From Micromonospora coriariae (GTDB lineage: Bacteria; Actinomycetota; Actinomycetes; Mycobacteriales; Micromonosporaceae), in NCBI RefSeq assembly GCF_900091455.1, contig NZ_LT607412.1:62001-126000 (forward strand): a DNA stretch of 64,000 bases, given 5' to 3'. Shown in pieces: positions 26,884 to 36,217 of the stretch (its first letter is position 1; each line of letters begins with the position of its first letter). A model generated the notes under the pieces. The model made no database searches. It was not told where the DNA came from and saw nothing but the letters and a program-made list of their open reading frames with translations. The position numbers and the translations under genes are program-made.

Positions 26884-27141
26884 TCAGACCCTCGTAGCCT
26901 TGACCCGCGATCGGCGCATCATGACGAGGACGATGATGGCAGCGGCCAGGAGACCGGGACCGCAGTGGACGGCAAGGACTCCCGGCAGGTCGGGCCCGCC
27001 CCAGTCATTCCGGTAGCTGGCAGGGTCCGAGAAGTCGATGATGAATAGCTCCATCACGGCCCGAACGATGAAGTACAGAGCAACGATCAGGCCGAGGACG
27101 GTCCCGATGATGGACAGGGCCTTGCGCAACTTGACCTCCAT
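26884..27141 (-). CDS. Small two-helix membrane protein
   Basis: 85 residues starting MEVKLRKALSIIGTV. It has two membrane segments (SIIGTVLGLIVALYFIVRAV and LLAAAIIVLVMMR) with a hydrophilic loop between (DFSDPASYRNDWGG) and a basic end. The layout fits a small inner-membrane protein. No family or function is recognised. Confidence 0.65.
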   Translation of the reverse strand: MEVKLRKALSIIGTVLGLIVALYFIVRAVMELFIIDFSDPASYRNDWGGPDLPGVLAVHCGPGLLAAAIIVLVMMRRSRVKATRV

Positions 27142-27289
27142 TGTGAGCGCAGTTGCCTGGCCGGCCTGACCCTATTGCCTGCATCCAAGCTCGACTGTCC
27201 TGCGGATCTCCTCGCCGGGCAGTCTCCGACCTTGCAGCCTCCCCGGACCGGGACAAGGTAGAGCGCCCGAGTCGGGCGGCCCGGTCACA

Positions 27290-27489
27290 TGTCGCCCGGC
27301 TATCTGGAATATCAGTTCGCCTACGCCGCCCCGCCGCCGTGGCCGGGGAGCGGCAAGGAGGCCGTCGACGCTCCCTGCTGTCAACACCTGCTCGCCGCTC
27401 TGGCCGACCCCGGCCAGCCCAGAGCGCGACGACCCTGTTGAGATGCTCAGCGCGGGCTTCGATCCCGCCCGTTACCACCACGCAACCGC
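27290..27489 (+). pseudogene. Frameshifted hypothetical gene remnant
   Basis: From ATG 27290 one frame reads MSPGYLEYQFAYAAPPPW with good codon bias and ends early. A second frame carries DDPVEMLSAGFDPARYHHA to a TAG at 27487-27489, also well biased. One frameshift near 27430 would join them into one gene tail. The family is not recognised. Confidence 0.3.
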
Positions 27490-27503
27490 CGCATAGGTCA
27501 GCC

Positions 27504-27689
27504 GTGACCACCAGTCGACAACGCGCGGCACTTGGCGAATTCCTGGACGCGCTGGTACCCCGGTCGCGGGCCCTGGGCGTGGAGGGGATCGTGGTGGCAC
27601 GCGTCGCGCACGCCCAGCGGCTACCCGCCAGCAGTCGCCGGGAAGCCGCCCGGATCGGCGCGGAACTCACCGAGCGCTATGCGCGCTGA
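27504..27689 (+). CDS. Short hypothetical protein
   Basis: 61 residues from GTG 27504 with strong third-position GC bias (LGEFLDALVPRSRALGVEG, then REAARIGAELTERYAR). It is soluble and probably helical. It follows the remnant at 27.3-27.5 kb by 14 bp. The function is not recognised; it could be the last piece of a larger broken gene. Confidence 0.4.
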   Translation: MTTSRQRAALGEFLDALVPRSRALGVEGIVVARVAHAQRLPASSRREAARIGAELTERYAR

Positions 27690-27798
27690 CAGCCCACCTT
27701 CGACACCGTCAGCTAGCCGGACGACGTTGCCTGACGGCAAGTTTAAGTTTTGCTTATCGGGTTGTGGATCAACGAGGGAAGCTCGGTACCTTGCCCGA

Positions 27799-28446
27799 AT
27801 GCGACACATCAAGACCGTAATCGCCGCGCTCATCGTGGGTCCGCTGGCCTGGGTCCTGCTCGCCGCTGGACAAGGCCGGGCCATGAGGGTGTTCGCGGAT
27901 GCGCAGGACAGTGGTGATGCGCTCGACCCTAACGCTCTGCTCAAGCCGTTGCTGGTGCTGGCGGCTGCTGGCCTTCTCCTCGGGCTCATCGCCACCGTCC
28001 GGATCTCCCCGATCGGCTCGGTGCTGGCGGGACTTGCGTACATAGTCAGCTACGCAGGCCTGTTGTTCAGCCCGGTACGGCTGCTGGACCTGCTCAGTCA
28101 CAAGCTCAGCGTGGCGGGTTACCAGATTGACTTGCTCACCCCCGTACGGACCGGGACGACGCTGCTGCTGGGCTCGCTGCTCCTGGTCGGGGTCGCCAGT
28201 GTCCAGCGGTGGCGGCGCTGGCCGCAGTCGGACGCCGATGAGCCGACGATCCTTGCCCCGGACACGATCATTCCGCCGGTATCGGAACGGGACCGCCCGC
28301 TCGGCGCGGACGGGCTCGGCTCGACGAAGCAGGGTGAGGATCCGATGAAGCCGGGTAAGTCCGACGAACCGGCGTCGGCGATGGCCGGCGGTTCGCGCTG
28401 GACCGATTCGCCGCGCAGCCATTCCATGACAGAGCCCTGGCAGTAA
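27799..28446 (+). CDS. Four-helix membrane protein with acidic tail
   Basis: 215 residues; ATG 27799 is chosen because membrane helix 1 starts there (TVIAALIVGPLAWVLLAAG). Three further helices follow: LLVLAAAGLLLGLIATV, VLAGLAYIVSYAGLLF, TTLLLGSLLLVGVASV. The C-terminal 65 residues or so are hydrophilic, Asp/Pro-rich and probably cytosolic and disordered. The layout recalls hypothetical membrane proteins common in Micromonosporaceae. No function can be assigned. Confidence 0.7.
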   Translation: MRHIKTVIAALIVGPLAWVLLAAGQGRAMRVFADAQDSGDALDPNALLKPLLVLAAAGLLLGLIATVRISPIGSVLAGLAYIVSYAGLLFSPVRLLDLLSHKLSVAGYQIDLLTPVRTGTTLLLGSLLLVGVASVQRWRRWPQSDADEPTILAPDTIIPPVSERDRPLGADGLGSTKQGEDPMKPGKSDEPASAMAGGSRWTDSPRSHSMTEPWQ

Positions 28447-28571
28447 GACGCGACGCGCTGGCCCGCCGCTGGGGACGGGCTACCCGAGCTGACCGGGAAG
28501 CCTGCGTCAACGGTTCGGGCAAGTCGGCGCAGGGCAACCTCTGCCTCCGGGTCGAGGACGGCGGCGCCATC

Positions 28572-28931
28572 GTGGTCGACCGCACCCTCAGCCGTTCCGG
28601 CACCGTTTCACTGGCCGGCACATCGTCCTGGCCCGCCGCGGGAGCCTTCACGGTCCCCCGACACGGGCGCGGGGGGCAGGGGGACCTCGCGGTAGAACTG
28701 GATGTCTTCGAAGCCGTAGGTGGCTACGTCCTGGCTGCTGACCCCGAGGATCAGGCCTACGCGGCCAACCGCGCCACCGGGCTGATCTGCCTGCACTTCG
28801 CCAGCACCTACGACGGGAACACCACACGGCCGCAGTCAGAATCCCCGCCGGCGCTTCTGGCGATCCGCCACGACGACGGGGCGTACATGGAAACCTTCAC
28901 CTTCACCCCGACCGGCACCGCCTACCGCTGA
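28572..28931 (+). CDS. Hypothetical protein, start uncertain
   Basis: The frame from GTG 28572 gives 119 residues (GGYVLAADPEDQAYAANRAT, LLAIRHDDGAYMETFTFTP). The same frame stays open and biased upstream to about 28360 with no ATG or GTG, overlapping the previous gene (ADREACVNGSGKSAQG). The real gene may be longer, begin at a rare start, or be frameshifted. No family was recognised. Confidence 0.4.
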   Translation: MVDRTLSRSGTVSLAGTSSWPAAGAFTVPRHGRGGQGDLAVELDVFEAVGGYVLAADPEDQAYAANRATGLICLHFASTYDGNTTRPQSESPPALLAIRHDDGAYMETFTFTPTGTAYR

Positions 28932-29003
28932 TATCTACCCGGCCGGTTACCGTGCGCGCTACCCGCGGCCAGCGGCGGAGAAGTACCCACTGACCTGCTC
29001 GCC

Positions 29004-29348
29004 GTGGCCGATGATGAGCTCGTGACGACATGTGGGCGCTGCGGTTCGCCGGTCCGGCGTTGGCGCCGACGCGCTGGCGCCGCCGCCACCGGCGCGGCCG
29101 CCGGGGGTGCATCGGCGGTCGGCGTCGTCAGCCTCGGCGCCCTGGCCGTCGGCGCACTGGCCCTCGGGTCCGTCGCCGTCGGTGCGATGGCAATCGGACG
29201 CCTGGTGGTCCGCCGCGCGGCCGTACGACACCTGCAGCTCCGTTCGGTACACGTCGGTCGGCTGGAGATCGACGCTCTCCTTGTAGCGGACGATGGGGGA
29301 CGCCCCTCCCACAGCAATCCCGATGCTCCTACGGACGTCAACCCGTGA
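29004..29348 (+). CDS. Cys-motif protein with glycine-spaced pentad repeats
   Basis: 114 residues from GTG 29004 (GTG 29022 is an alternative). An N-terminal CGRCGSPVRRWRRR is followed by regular five-residue repeats, ALAVG-ALALG-SVAVG-AMAIG. A strand-like segment (HLQLRSVHVGRLEIDALLV) comes next. Regular Gly-spaced pentads suggest a small beta-helix or a membrane-associated hairpin. Similar short proteins are found in actinomycetes, but I know of no function. Confidence 0.55.
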   Translation: MADDELVTTCGRCGSPVRRWRRRAGAAATGAAAGGASAVGVVSLGALAVGALALGSVAVGAMAIGRLVVRRAAVRHLQLRSVHVGRLEIDALLVADDGGRPSHSNPDAPTDVNP

Positions 29349-29388
29349 AGCCTTGACCCCAGGCACCACCACAGAGGCCCAACCTGCT

Positions 29389-29409
29389 CCCCCGCTACAC
29401 ATGCGGGGG
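29389..29409 (+). terminator. Hairpin after pentad-repeat gene
   Basis: CCCCCGC and GCGGGGG form a 7-bp stem around TACACAT, 40 bp after the stop. Confidence 0.5.
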
Positions 29410-29501
29410 TGTCCCGGCTGGTGGACGGCCTTGGATACTCACGTGGCTACTCAACGGGCACAGGAGTACGCGGGTCGACGCCCGGCGGGTGTTCAGTGGT
29501 T

Positions 29502-29529
29502 CGACGTCACCTGGCGGCAGGTGACGTCG
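29502..29529. repeat. Perfect 12-bp palindrome
   Basis: CGACGTCACCTG-GCGG-CAGGTGACGTCG lies alone about 170 bp upstream of the permease start. It may be an operator (it contains GACGTC half-sites) or a mobile-element relic. Confidence 0.6.
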
Positions 29530-29699
29530 TACTGCGCAACGTCGGATTCTTCGAATTCTGCGCCCGGTAGTAGGGACCCGGCGATGCCGCCGTCCGCCCA
29601 GAACAGCAGCTCATGAGCACTGCACGGCCGCTGGTCCTGTGTCGGGGATCTCCGGGCCGCCGGTTGTCCACCCGCCGTCCGGTGCGTCAGTCTCAGCGG

Positions 29700-30419
29700 G
29701 TGGTCATCCTGCTCATCGCGTTCGGCATCGTGCTGCTCGGCGCCTTCGCCCAGGCGGTCAGCGGCTTCGGGTACGCGCTGGTGACCGTGCCGTTGCTGGC
29801 CGCCGCCGTCGACCCGCGCGCCGCCGTGGTGGTGTCGGCACTGACCGGCGTCGGGCTGACCGTCACCGCGGCCATCCGGGAACGCGCCCACGCCCGGTGG
29901 CGGGTCGCGGCGGCACTCACCGCCACCGCCCTGCTCGGCCTGCCGGCCGGCCTGCTGGTTCTCGCGCTCGCGCCAGAGAGGCTGCTCAGCGCGCTGATCG
30001 CGGTCGTGGTGCTCGGCTGCGCCGCGCTGGTCTGGTCCAGGGCGCCGATCCGCACCGGACGGATCGGTCTCGGCGCCATCGGCGTCCTCGTCGGGGTGCT
30101 GACCGCCGCCACCGGGACGAACGGGCCGCCGCTGGTCGCCGCTTTCCAGTCGCTCGGCTACGATCCGCGCACCTTCCGGGCCACCCTGGCGGCGACCTTC
30201 TCGGGCACCAGTCTGATGGGGCTGACGGGGTTCCTGCTGGCCGGTCAGATACACGGCGATGTGGTGCGGATCTCCCTCGTGGCGCTCCCCGCGGTGCCGC
30301 TGGGTTGGTGGCTGGGAAACCGACTGTTCCACCGCATCGACCCCGTGGTGTTCCGACGGATCGTGCTGGTCGGGCTGCTCGGCAGCGCCGGTGCCGCGCT
30401 CGCGAGCATGGCCGGCTGA
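29700..30419 (+). CDS. TauE/SafE (TSUP)-family permease
   Basis: About 239 residues from GTG 29700, where helix 1 begins (VILLIAFGIVLLGAFAQ); an ATG at 29613 would add an unlikely 29-residue Arg-rich end. Eight hydrophobic helices and the family signature QAVSGFGYALVTVPLL in the first repeat and GTNGPPLVAAF in the second are seen. TSUP proteins export or import sulfite, sulfoacetate or other small organic anions across the cytoplasmic membrane. The substrate cannot be told. No regulator is adjacent; transketolase follows on the same strand. Confidence 0.85.
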   Translation: MVILLIAFGIVLLGAFAQAVSGFGYALVTVPLLAAAVDPRAAVVVSALTGVGLTVTAAIRERAHARWRVAAALTATALLGLPAGLLVLALAPERLLSALIAVVVLGCAALVWSRAPIRTGRIGLGAIGVLVGVLTAATGTNGPPLVAAFQSLGYDPRTFRATLAATFSGTSLMGLTGFLLAGQIHGDVVRISLVALPAVPLGWWLGNRLFHRIDPVVFRRIVLVGLLGSAGAALASMAG

Positions 30420-30587
30420 GCGGGTCGTCCACGGCCCCCCGGTGCTGGCTGCAGTGCCGTATCCGGCGGTGGCGGGCTGGCCGGTCGTCTCCCGGTCACG
30501 GCCGGCCCCGCCCTGGCTCCTGGCAAATCGGCGGTTACCGGGCAACGCGGGTTTTTCCTGACTACGGTATCTGCGGAGGCGATGTCG

Positions 30588-32465
30588 GTGACGATGGAAG
30601 CAGAGCGCACCCTGCCCGCGGAGGAGCTCACACGACTGGGTGAGCTCGCCGCCCAGCTGCGAGTGGACGCGATCCGGTGCAGCACCAGGGCAGGATCGGG
30701 GCATCCGACCTCGAGTCTGTCCGCCGCGGACCTGCTCGCGGTGCTGATCTCCCGGCACCTGCGTTACCAGTGGACGGACCCGCGCGGTCGGACCAACGAC
30801 CACCTGATCTTCTCCAAGGGCCACGCCTCACCGCTGTTGTATGCGGTCTTCAAGGCGGTGGGTGCGATCACCGATCAGGAGTTGGTGGAAACCTACCGCC
30901 AGCTGGGGTCGCGCCTGCAGGGACACCCCACGCCGGCCCTGCCCTGGGTCGACGTGGCCACCGGATCGCTCGGTCAGGGACTGCCCGTCGGGGTCGGGAT
31001 CGCGCTCGCCGGCCGGCACCTCGACCACCTGCCGTTCCACGTGTGGGCGCTGTGCGGCGACAGCGAGATGGCCGAGGGCTCCATCTGGGAGGCGCTTGAC
31101 AAGGCCGGCCACTACGGGCTGCACAACCTCACAGCGATCGTCGACATCAACCGGTTCGGGCAACGGGGCCCGACCGAGCTGGAATGGGACCTGGACACCT
31201 ACCGCCGCCGGGTCGAGGCGTTCGGCTGTCAGGCGCTCGTCATCGACGGACACGACCTGGCCGCGATCGACGAGGCGTTCGCCCGGGCGCGGCAGGCGAC
31301 GGGTCCGACCGTGGTGCTCGCCCGGACGGTCAAGGGCAAGGGGGTGCCGGAGATCGAGAACCAGCCCGGGTGGCACGGCAAGCCGCTGAAACCCGACATG
31401 GCCGAGCAGGCCGTAACGGCTCTCGGCGGGGTACGCCAGATCCGCGTCACCGGGCCGCGACCCAAGCCCACCCCGCCCGCTAGTTCCCCCGCCGGCGAGC
31501 CGCCCACGCTGCCGCGATACGACAAGGGGACGAAGGTGGCCACCCGGAACGCGTACGGTGACGCGCTGCGCGCGCTGGGCTCGCGGCCCGACGTGGTCGC
31601 CCTGGACGGTGAGGTCAGCGACTCCACCCGCGCCGACAAGTTCGCCGAGGCGTATCCCGACCGGTTCTTCGAGATGTTCATCTCCGAACAGCAACTGGTC
31701 GCCGCCGCAGTCGGACTGCAGGTACGCGGCTATCGGCCCTTCGCCGCGACCTTCGCCGCATTCTTCTCCCGCGCCTACGACTTCGTGCGGATGGCCGCCG
31801 TCTCCCGGGCCGACATCGCCCTGTCCGGGTCGCACTGCGGGGTGGAGGTCGGGACGGACGGTCCCTCCCAGATGGGGCTGGAGGACCTGGCGGCCATGCG
31901 CGCCGTGCAGGGCTCGACAGTGCTGTATCCCAGCGACGCCGTGTCCTGCGCGGCCCTCGTTGCGCAGATGGTCGACCGCAAGGGCGTCAACTACCTGCGC
32001 ACCACCCGAGGCAAGTACCCGGTGCTCTACGACAACGAAGACACCTTCCCGGTCGGCGGCAGCAAACTGCTCCGCGGCGGCGACGACGACGACATCGCGC
32101 TGATCGGCGCCGGGGTGACGGTGCACAACTGCCTCGCCGCCGCCGACGAGCTGGCGCGCGAGGGAATCAAGGCCCGGGTCATCGACCTGTATTCGATCAA
32201 GCCACTGGACCGGGACCGGTTGCTCGACGCCGTCCGGACCACCGGCGGTCGGCTGCTGGTGGTCGAGGACCACTACCCGGAGGGTGGCGTGGGATCGGCG
32301 GTCCTCGAGTCCCTGGCCGACCTCGCCGAGCCGGTGCGGGTGAAGCACCTGGCGGTACGGGGCCTGCCCACCTCCGGTACCCCGACCCAGCTGATGGACC
32401 AGGCCGGGATCGGGGTGAACGCCATCGTCGCGGCGGCACGCGCCGCACAGGCCCCCGGCCACTGA
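30588..32465 (+). CDS. tkt: Transketolase
   Basis: About 625 residues, the shorter animal-like form. GGAGG (30575-30579) is 8 nt from GTG 30588 but only 2 nt from ATG 30582, so GTG is preferred. The TPP/Mg motif is GDSEMAEGSIWEALDKAG with the N-ligand in IVDINRFG. The substrate and TPP residues RAGSGHPTSSLS, SKGHASPLLY and TGSLGQGLPVGVG are present, with Glu in FISEQQLVAAAVG and the C-terminal transketolase domain VIDLYSIKPLD. It interconverts sugar phosphates in the pentose-phosphate pathway. No transaldolase or G6PDH gene is adjacent, so it may be a second, accessory copy. Confidence 0.95.
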   Translation: MTMEAERTLPAEELTRLGELAAQLRVDAIRCSTRAGSGHPTSSLSAADLLAVLISRHLRYQWTDPRGRTNDHLIFSKGHASPLLYAVFKAVGAITDQELVETYRQLGSRLQGHPTPALPWVDVATGSLGQGLPVGVGIALAGRHLDHLPFHVWALCGDSEMAEGSIWEALDKAGHYGLHNLTAIVDINRFGQRGPTELEWDLDTYRRRVEAFGCQALVIDGHDLAAIDEAFARARQATGPTVVLARTVKGKGVPEIENQPGWHGKPLKPDMAEQAVTALGGVRQIRVTGPRPKPTPPASSPAGEPPTLPRYDKGTKVATRNAYGDALRALGSRPDVVALDGEVSDSTRADKFAEAYPDRFFEMFISEQQLVAAAVGLQVRGYRPFAATFAAFFSRAYDFVRMAAVSRADIALSGSHCGVEVGTDGPSQMGLEDLAAMRAVQGSTVLYPSDAVSCAALVAQMVDRKGVNYLRTTRGKYPVLYDNEDTFPVGGSKLLRGGDDDDIALIGAGVTVHNCLAAADELAREGIKARVIDLYSIKPLDRDRLLDAVRTTGGRLLVVEDHYPEGGVGSAVLESLADLAEPVRVKHLAVRGLPTSGTPTQLMDQAGIGVNAIVAAARAAQAPGH

Positions 32466-32534
32466 CGCGGCGGGCGCCGTTTCACCCTTGGACGCGCGGG
32501 TAGACGCAGCATTCGCGGCAGGAAGGGGTTCGAG

Positions 32535-32942
32535 ATGGACTACACGGAGTTCATCCAGTCGGTGGCGGCTCGACCGAAGGTGTCACCGACCCTGGCCGAG
32601 CCGATCACCCGTGCCACGCTCGCGACGTTGGCGGAGCGGCTCAGCGGCGGCCAGGCACGGGATCTCGCCGCGCAGCTTCCCGAGGAGCTGCGGGCAGACC
32701 TACGCAAACCCGACGAGCAGGCCGAACCGTTCGAGCTTCCCGAGTTCTTCGAGCGGGTGCAACAACGCGCCGCGGTGGAGTTGCAGGCGGCGACCGACGG
32801 GGTGCGCGCCGTGCTGGACACGCTGCGGGACGCGGTCAGCGCGAAGGAGTACGAGGACTCCATCGCCCAGTTGCCGAAGGAGTTCTGGCAGCTGACCGGG
32901 CCGGCCGCCACCCGGCTCGAACCCCGCCGGATCGGCACATAG
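32535..32942 (+). CDS. DUF2267-family protein
   Basis: 135 residues, AGGAAGG upstream of ATG. The pattern MDYTEFIQSVAAR, ATLATLAERLSGGQARDLAAQL, then a second helical copy ending SIAQLPKEFWQL, is that of the DUF2267 family (two three-helix repeats). These are small cytosolic proteins, often in stress regions of actinobacteria, with no proven biochemical role. It follows tkt by 69 bp and could be co-transcribed. Confidence 0.85.
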   Translation: MDYTEFIQSVAARPKVSPTLAEPITRATLATLAERLSGGQARDLAAQLPEELRADLRKPDEQAEPFELPEFFERVQQRAAVELQAATDGVRAVLDTLRDAVSAKEYEDSIAQLPKEFWQLTGPAATRLEPRRIGT

Positions 32943-33048
32943 GCCCGGCCGCGTCACGCCCGTAGCCGGACCTCGGCGGATTCGCGGTCGCTGCGCAGCC
33001 CCTTGCAGCAGGGGTGGCGCAGTCCGGGCGGCGGGCTGACCCAAGTTA

Positions 33049-33077
33049 CCGCCCCGGGCCGTGGTGGCCCGGGGCGG
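33049..33077 (-). terminator. Bidirectional terminator between DUF2267 gene and ileS
   Basis: A perfect 12-bp stem (CCGCCCCGGGCC with its complement) and a 5-nt loop lie 8 bp beyond the ileS stop, between two convergent genes. Confidence 0.8.
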
Positions 33078-33084
33078 CGGAGAG

Positions 33085-36000
33085 TCAGGCCCTGCGGAGC
33101 CAGAAGGTCAGGCCGAGCGACTCGTCGGTGAACGGCTGGGCGTCCGGCCAGGACGGTTCACCGTCGGCGCAGTCGGTCGCCAGCACCTCCTCGGCCACCA
33201 GGTCGCGGTGCTCGGCGAGGGCGAGCGCGGTCTCCTCCCGGTCCGTCCGGTACCGCAGCTCGATCCGGTCGGTCACCTCCAGGCCGCTGCTCTTGCGCGT
33301 CTCCTGGATCTGCCGGATCGCGTCCCGGGCCACCCCGGCCCGGCGCAGCTGCGGGGTCAGATGCAGGTCCAGGGCCAGGGTCGCGCTTGCGTCGCTGGCC
33401 ACCGCCCACCCCTCCCGCGGCGTTTCCACCACGACCACCTCGTCCGGGCCGAGCGTCACCGACTCGTCGCCGAGGAGAACCGTGGCCGAGCCGGTGTCCC
33501 GCAGCGAGTCCCGCAGCGCGGCGGCGTCCGCGGCCGCGATCGCCTTGGCTACCTGCTGCACCCCCTTGCCGAACCGCTTGCCGAGGGTTCGGAAGTTGGC
33601 CTTGGCGGTGGTGTCCACCAGCGAACCGCCCGCGCCGCCCACCGGCTCGACCGAGCCGACGTTCAGCTCGGCGGCGATCTCGGCCAGCAGCTCCGGCGAC
33701 AGCTCCTCGAACCCGTTGGCGGAGGCCAACGCCCGGGACAGTGGCTGACGGACCTTGATCCCGGAGTCGGCCCGGGCGGCGCGGCCCAGTTCGACCAGCC
33801 GGCGGGCGAGCGCCATCTGCCGGGACAGGGCCGGGTCGATCAGCGATTCGTCGACCTCCGGGTACGCGGCCAGGTGCACCGACTGCGGCAGCGTCGGGGC
33901 GACCGGCACGACCATGTCCTGCCAGACCCGCTCGGTGACGAACGGGGTGAGCGGCGCCAGCAGCAGGGTGACGGTGCTGAGCGCCTCGTGCAGGGTGGCG
34001 AGCGCCGCACGGTCGCCCCGCCAGAAGCGCCGCCGGCTGCGCCGGACGTACCAGTTCGACAGATCGTCGATGAAGGTGGCGAGCAACCGGCCCGCCTGGT
34101 GCGTGTCGAACGCCGCCATCGCCGCGTCGACCTGCTGGACCAGCGTGTTCAGCTCGGAGAGCACCCACCGGTCCTGCACCGGCCGGTCCGCGGGCGCCGG
34201 GTCGGCGGCCGACGGGGTCCAGCCGGCGGTGCGGCCGTAGAGGGACTGGAAGGCGGCCGTGTTCCAATAGGTCAGCAGGATCTTGCGGACCACCTCCTGA
34301 AGCGCCGTGTGCCCGACCCGGCGCGCCGACCAGGGCGAGCCGACGGCGGCCATGAACCAGCGCACCGCGTCCGCGCCGTGCTGGTCCATCAGCGGGATCG
34401 GCTCCAGAATGTTGCCCAGGTGCTTGGACATCTTCCGGCCGTCCTCGGCCAGGATGTGGCCGAGGCAGACCACGTTCTCGTACGCCGACCGGTCAAAGAC
34501 CAGCGTGCCGATGGCCATCAGGGTGTAGAACCAGCCGCGCGTCTGGTCGATGGCCTCGGAGATGAACTGGGCCGGGTAACGCTCGGCGAAGAGCTCGGCG
34601 TTGCGGTGCGGGTAGCCGAACTGCGCGAACGGCATGGAGCCCGAGTCGTACCAGGCGTCGATGACGTCGGGCACCCGGCGGGCGGTCTCCCCGCAGTGGC
34701 AACCGAAGGTGACGTCGTCGATGAACGGCCGGTGCGGATCGAGGTTGCTCAGGTCGGACCCGGTAAGCTCGCCCAGCTCCGCGAGCGAGCCGACGCAGGT
34801 CAGGTGCTCGTTCGGGCAGCGCCAGATGGGCAGGGGGGTGCCCCAGTAGCGGCGGCGCGACAGCGCCCAGTCGACGTTGTTGTTGAGCCAGTCGCCGTAG
34901 CGGCCGTACTTGACCGTGGCGGGGTGCCAGGTGGTGCGCTCGTTCTCCCGCAGCAGCGCGTCCCGCACGGCGGTGGTCCGCACGTACCAGGACGGCTGGG
35001 CGTAGTAGATCAGCGCGGTGTGGCAGCGCCAGCAGTGCGGGTAGGTGTGCTCGTACGGCTGGTTACGGAAGAGCAGGCCCCGGATCTGCAGGTCCTCGAT
35101 CAGCGGCCGGTCGGCCTCCTTGAAGAACAGCCCGCCGACCAGCGGTACCTCCGGGAAGAACCGGCCGTTGGACTGCACCGGGTTCACCATCGGCAGGCCG
35201 TACGCCCGGCTGTTGGCCAGGTCGTCCGCACCGAAGGCGGGCGCCTGGTGGACCAGCCCGGTGCCGCTGTCCGTGGTGACGTACGACGCGAGGATCACGA
35301 TGTGCGCGTCGGGGACCTCGACCAGGTCGAACGGCGCCCGGTAGGTCCACCGCTCGAGCTCCTTGCCCTTGAACGACTCGCCGGTCAACTCCCACCCGTC
35401 GCCGAGCGCGTACGCCAGCAGCGGCTCGGCCACCACGAGCTGCTCGTCGCCGTCGCTGGCCACCACGTACCGCACGTCGGGGTGCACCGCGACCGCGACG
35501 TTCGACGGCAGGGTCCACGGGGTGGTGGTCCAGACCAGCAGCGCGGCCCGGTCGGCCAGTGGGCCAGAGGTGAGTGGGAATCGGACGAAGACCGACGGGT
35601 CGACGACCGTCTCGTAGCCCTGGGCGACCTCGTGGTCCGACAGGCCGGTCTCGTCCCGCGGGCACCACGGCGCGACCCGGAAGTCCTCGACCAGCAGGCC
35701 CTTGTCGAAGATCTGTTTCAACGACCACCAGACGGACTCGATGTACTCCGGGTCCATGGTCCGGTAGGCGTCGTCCGTGTCCACCCAGTAGCCCATGCGC
35801 TCGGTGAGCTCGGCGAACGCGTCGGTGTGCCGGGTGACCGACTCGCGGCACCGGGCGTTGAACTCCGCGATGCCGAACTTCTCGATGTCCTGCTTGCCGG
35901 AGAAGCCGAGCTCCCGCTCGACGGCCAGCTCCACGGGGAGACCGTGGCAGTCCCAGCCGGCCTTGCGGGCGACGTGGAACCCCTTCATGGTCTTGTAGCG

Positions 36001-36207
36001 CGGGAAGACGTCCTTGAAGACCCGGGCCTCGATGTGGTGGGCGCCAGGCATGCCGTTGGCTGTCGGCGGCCCTTCGTAGAACACCCACTCGGGGCGGCCC
36101 TCGGACTGCTCAAGGCTGCGCGCGAAGATGCTGTTGGCGTGCCAGAAGTGCAGGACCTCATGGTCGAGCTCGGGCAGATCGACCTGGGTCGGTACGCTGC
36201 GGTACAT
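33085..36207 (-). CDS. ileS: Isoleucyl-tRNA synthetase
   Basis: 1040 residues, class I synthetase. The HIGH-equivalent is GMPGAHHIEARVFKD and the KMSKS loop is DGRKMSKHLGN. The editing (CP1) domain with TTTPWTLPSNVAVAV lies between, and the C-terminal anticodon-binding helical domain follows (DRWVLSELNTLVQQVD). The long, eukaryote-like type is common in actinobacteria and often tolerant to mupirocin, a family-level statement not tested here. It charges tRNA-Ile. A T-box leader controls it, with SD GGAGG at 36212-36216. Confidence 0.98.
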   Translation of the reverse strand: MYRSVPTQVDLPELDHEVLHFWHANSIFARSLEQSEGRPEWVFYEGPPTANGMPGAHHIEARVFKDVFPRYKTMKGFHVARKAGWDCHGLPVELAVERELGFSGKQDIEKFGIAEFNARCRESVTRHTDAFAELTERMGYWVDTDDAYRTMDPEYIESVWWSLKQIFDKGLLVEDFRVAPWCPRDETGLSDHEVAQGYETVVDPSVFVRFPLTSGPLADRAALLVWTTTPWTLPSNVAVAVHPDVRYVVASDGDEQLVVAEPLLAYALGDGWELTGESFKGKELERWTYRAPFDLVEVPDAHIVILASYVTTDSGTGLVHQAPAFGADDLANSRAYGLPMVNPVQSNGRFFPEVPLVGGLFFKEADRPLIEDLQIRGLLFRNQPYEHTYPHCWRCHTALIYYAQPSWYVRTTAVRDALLRENERTTWHPATVKYGRYGDWLNNNVDWALSRRRYWGTPLPIWRCPNEHLTCVGSLAELGELTGSDLSNLDPHRPFIDDVTFGCHCGETARRVPDVIDAWYDSGSMPFAQFGYPHRNAELFAERYPAQFISEAIDQTRGWFYTLMAIGTLVFDRSAYENVVCLGHILAEDGRKMSKHLGNILEPIPLMDQHGADAVRWFMAAVGSPWSARRVGHTALQEVVRKILLTYWNTAAFQSLYGRTAGWTPSAADPAPADRPVQDRWVLSELNTLVQQVDAAMAAFDTHQAGRLLATFIDDLSNWYVRRSRRRFWRGDRAALATLHEALSTVTLLLAPLTPFVTERVWQDMVVPVAPTLPQSVHLAAYPEVDESLIDPALSRQMALARRLVELGRAARADSGIKVRQPLSRALASANGFEELSPELLAEIAAELNVGSVEPVGGAGGSLVDTTAKANFRTLGKRFGKGVQQVAKAIAAADAAALRDSLRDTGSATVLLGDESVTLGPDEVVVVETPREGWAVASDASATLALDLHLTPQLRRAGVARDAIRQIQETRKSSGLEVTDRIELRYRTDREETALALAEHRDLVAEEVLATDCADGEPSWPDAQPFTDESLGLTFWLRRA

Positions 36208-36217
36208 CGTTCCTCCG

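Noticed and set aside
29381..29418. Single CRISPR-repeat-like sequence (CTGCTCCCCCGC ... GCGGGGGTG) similar to type I-E repeats
   Set aside because: Only one copy, no spacers or cas genes, and it fits a terminator just after a gene.
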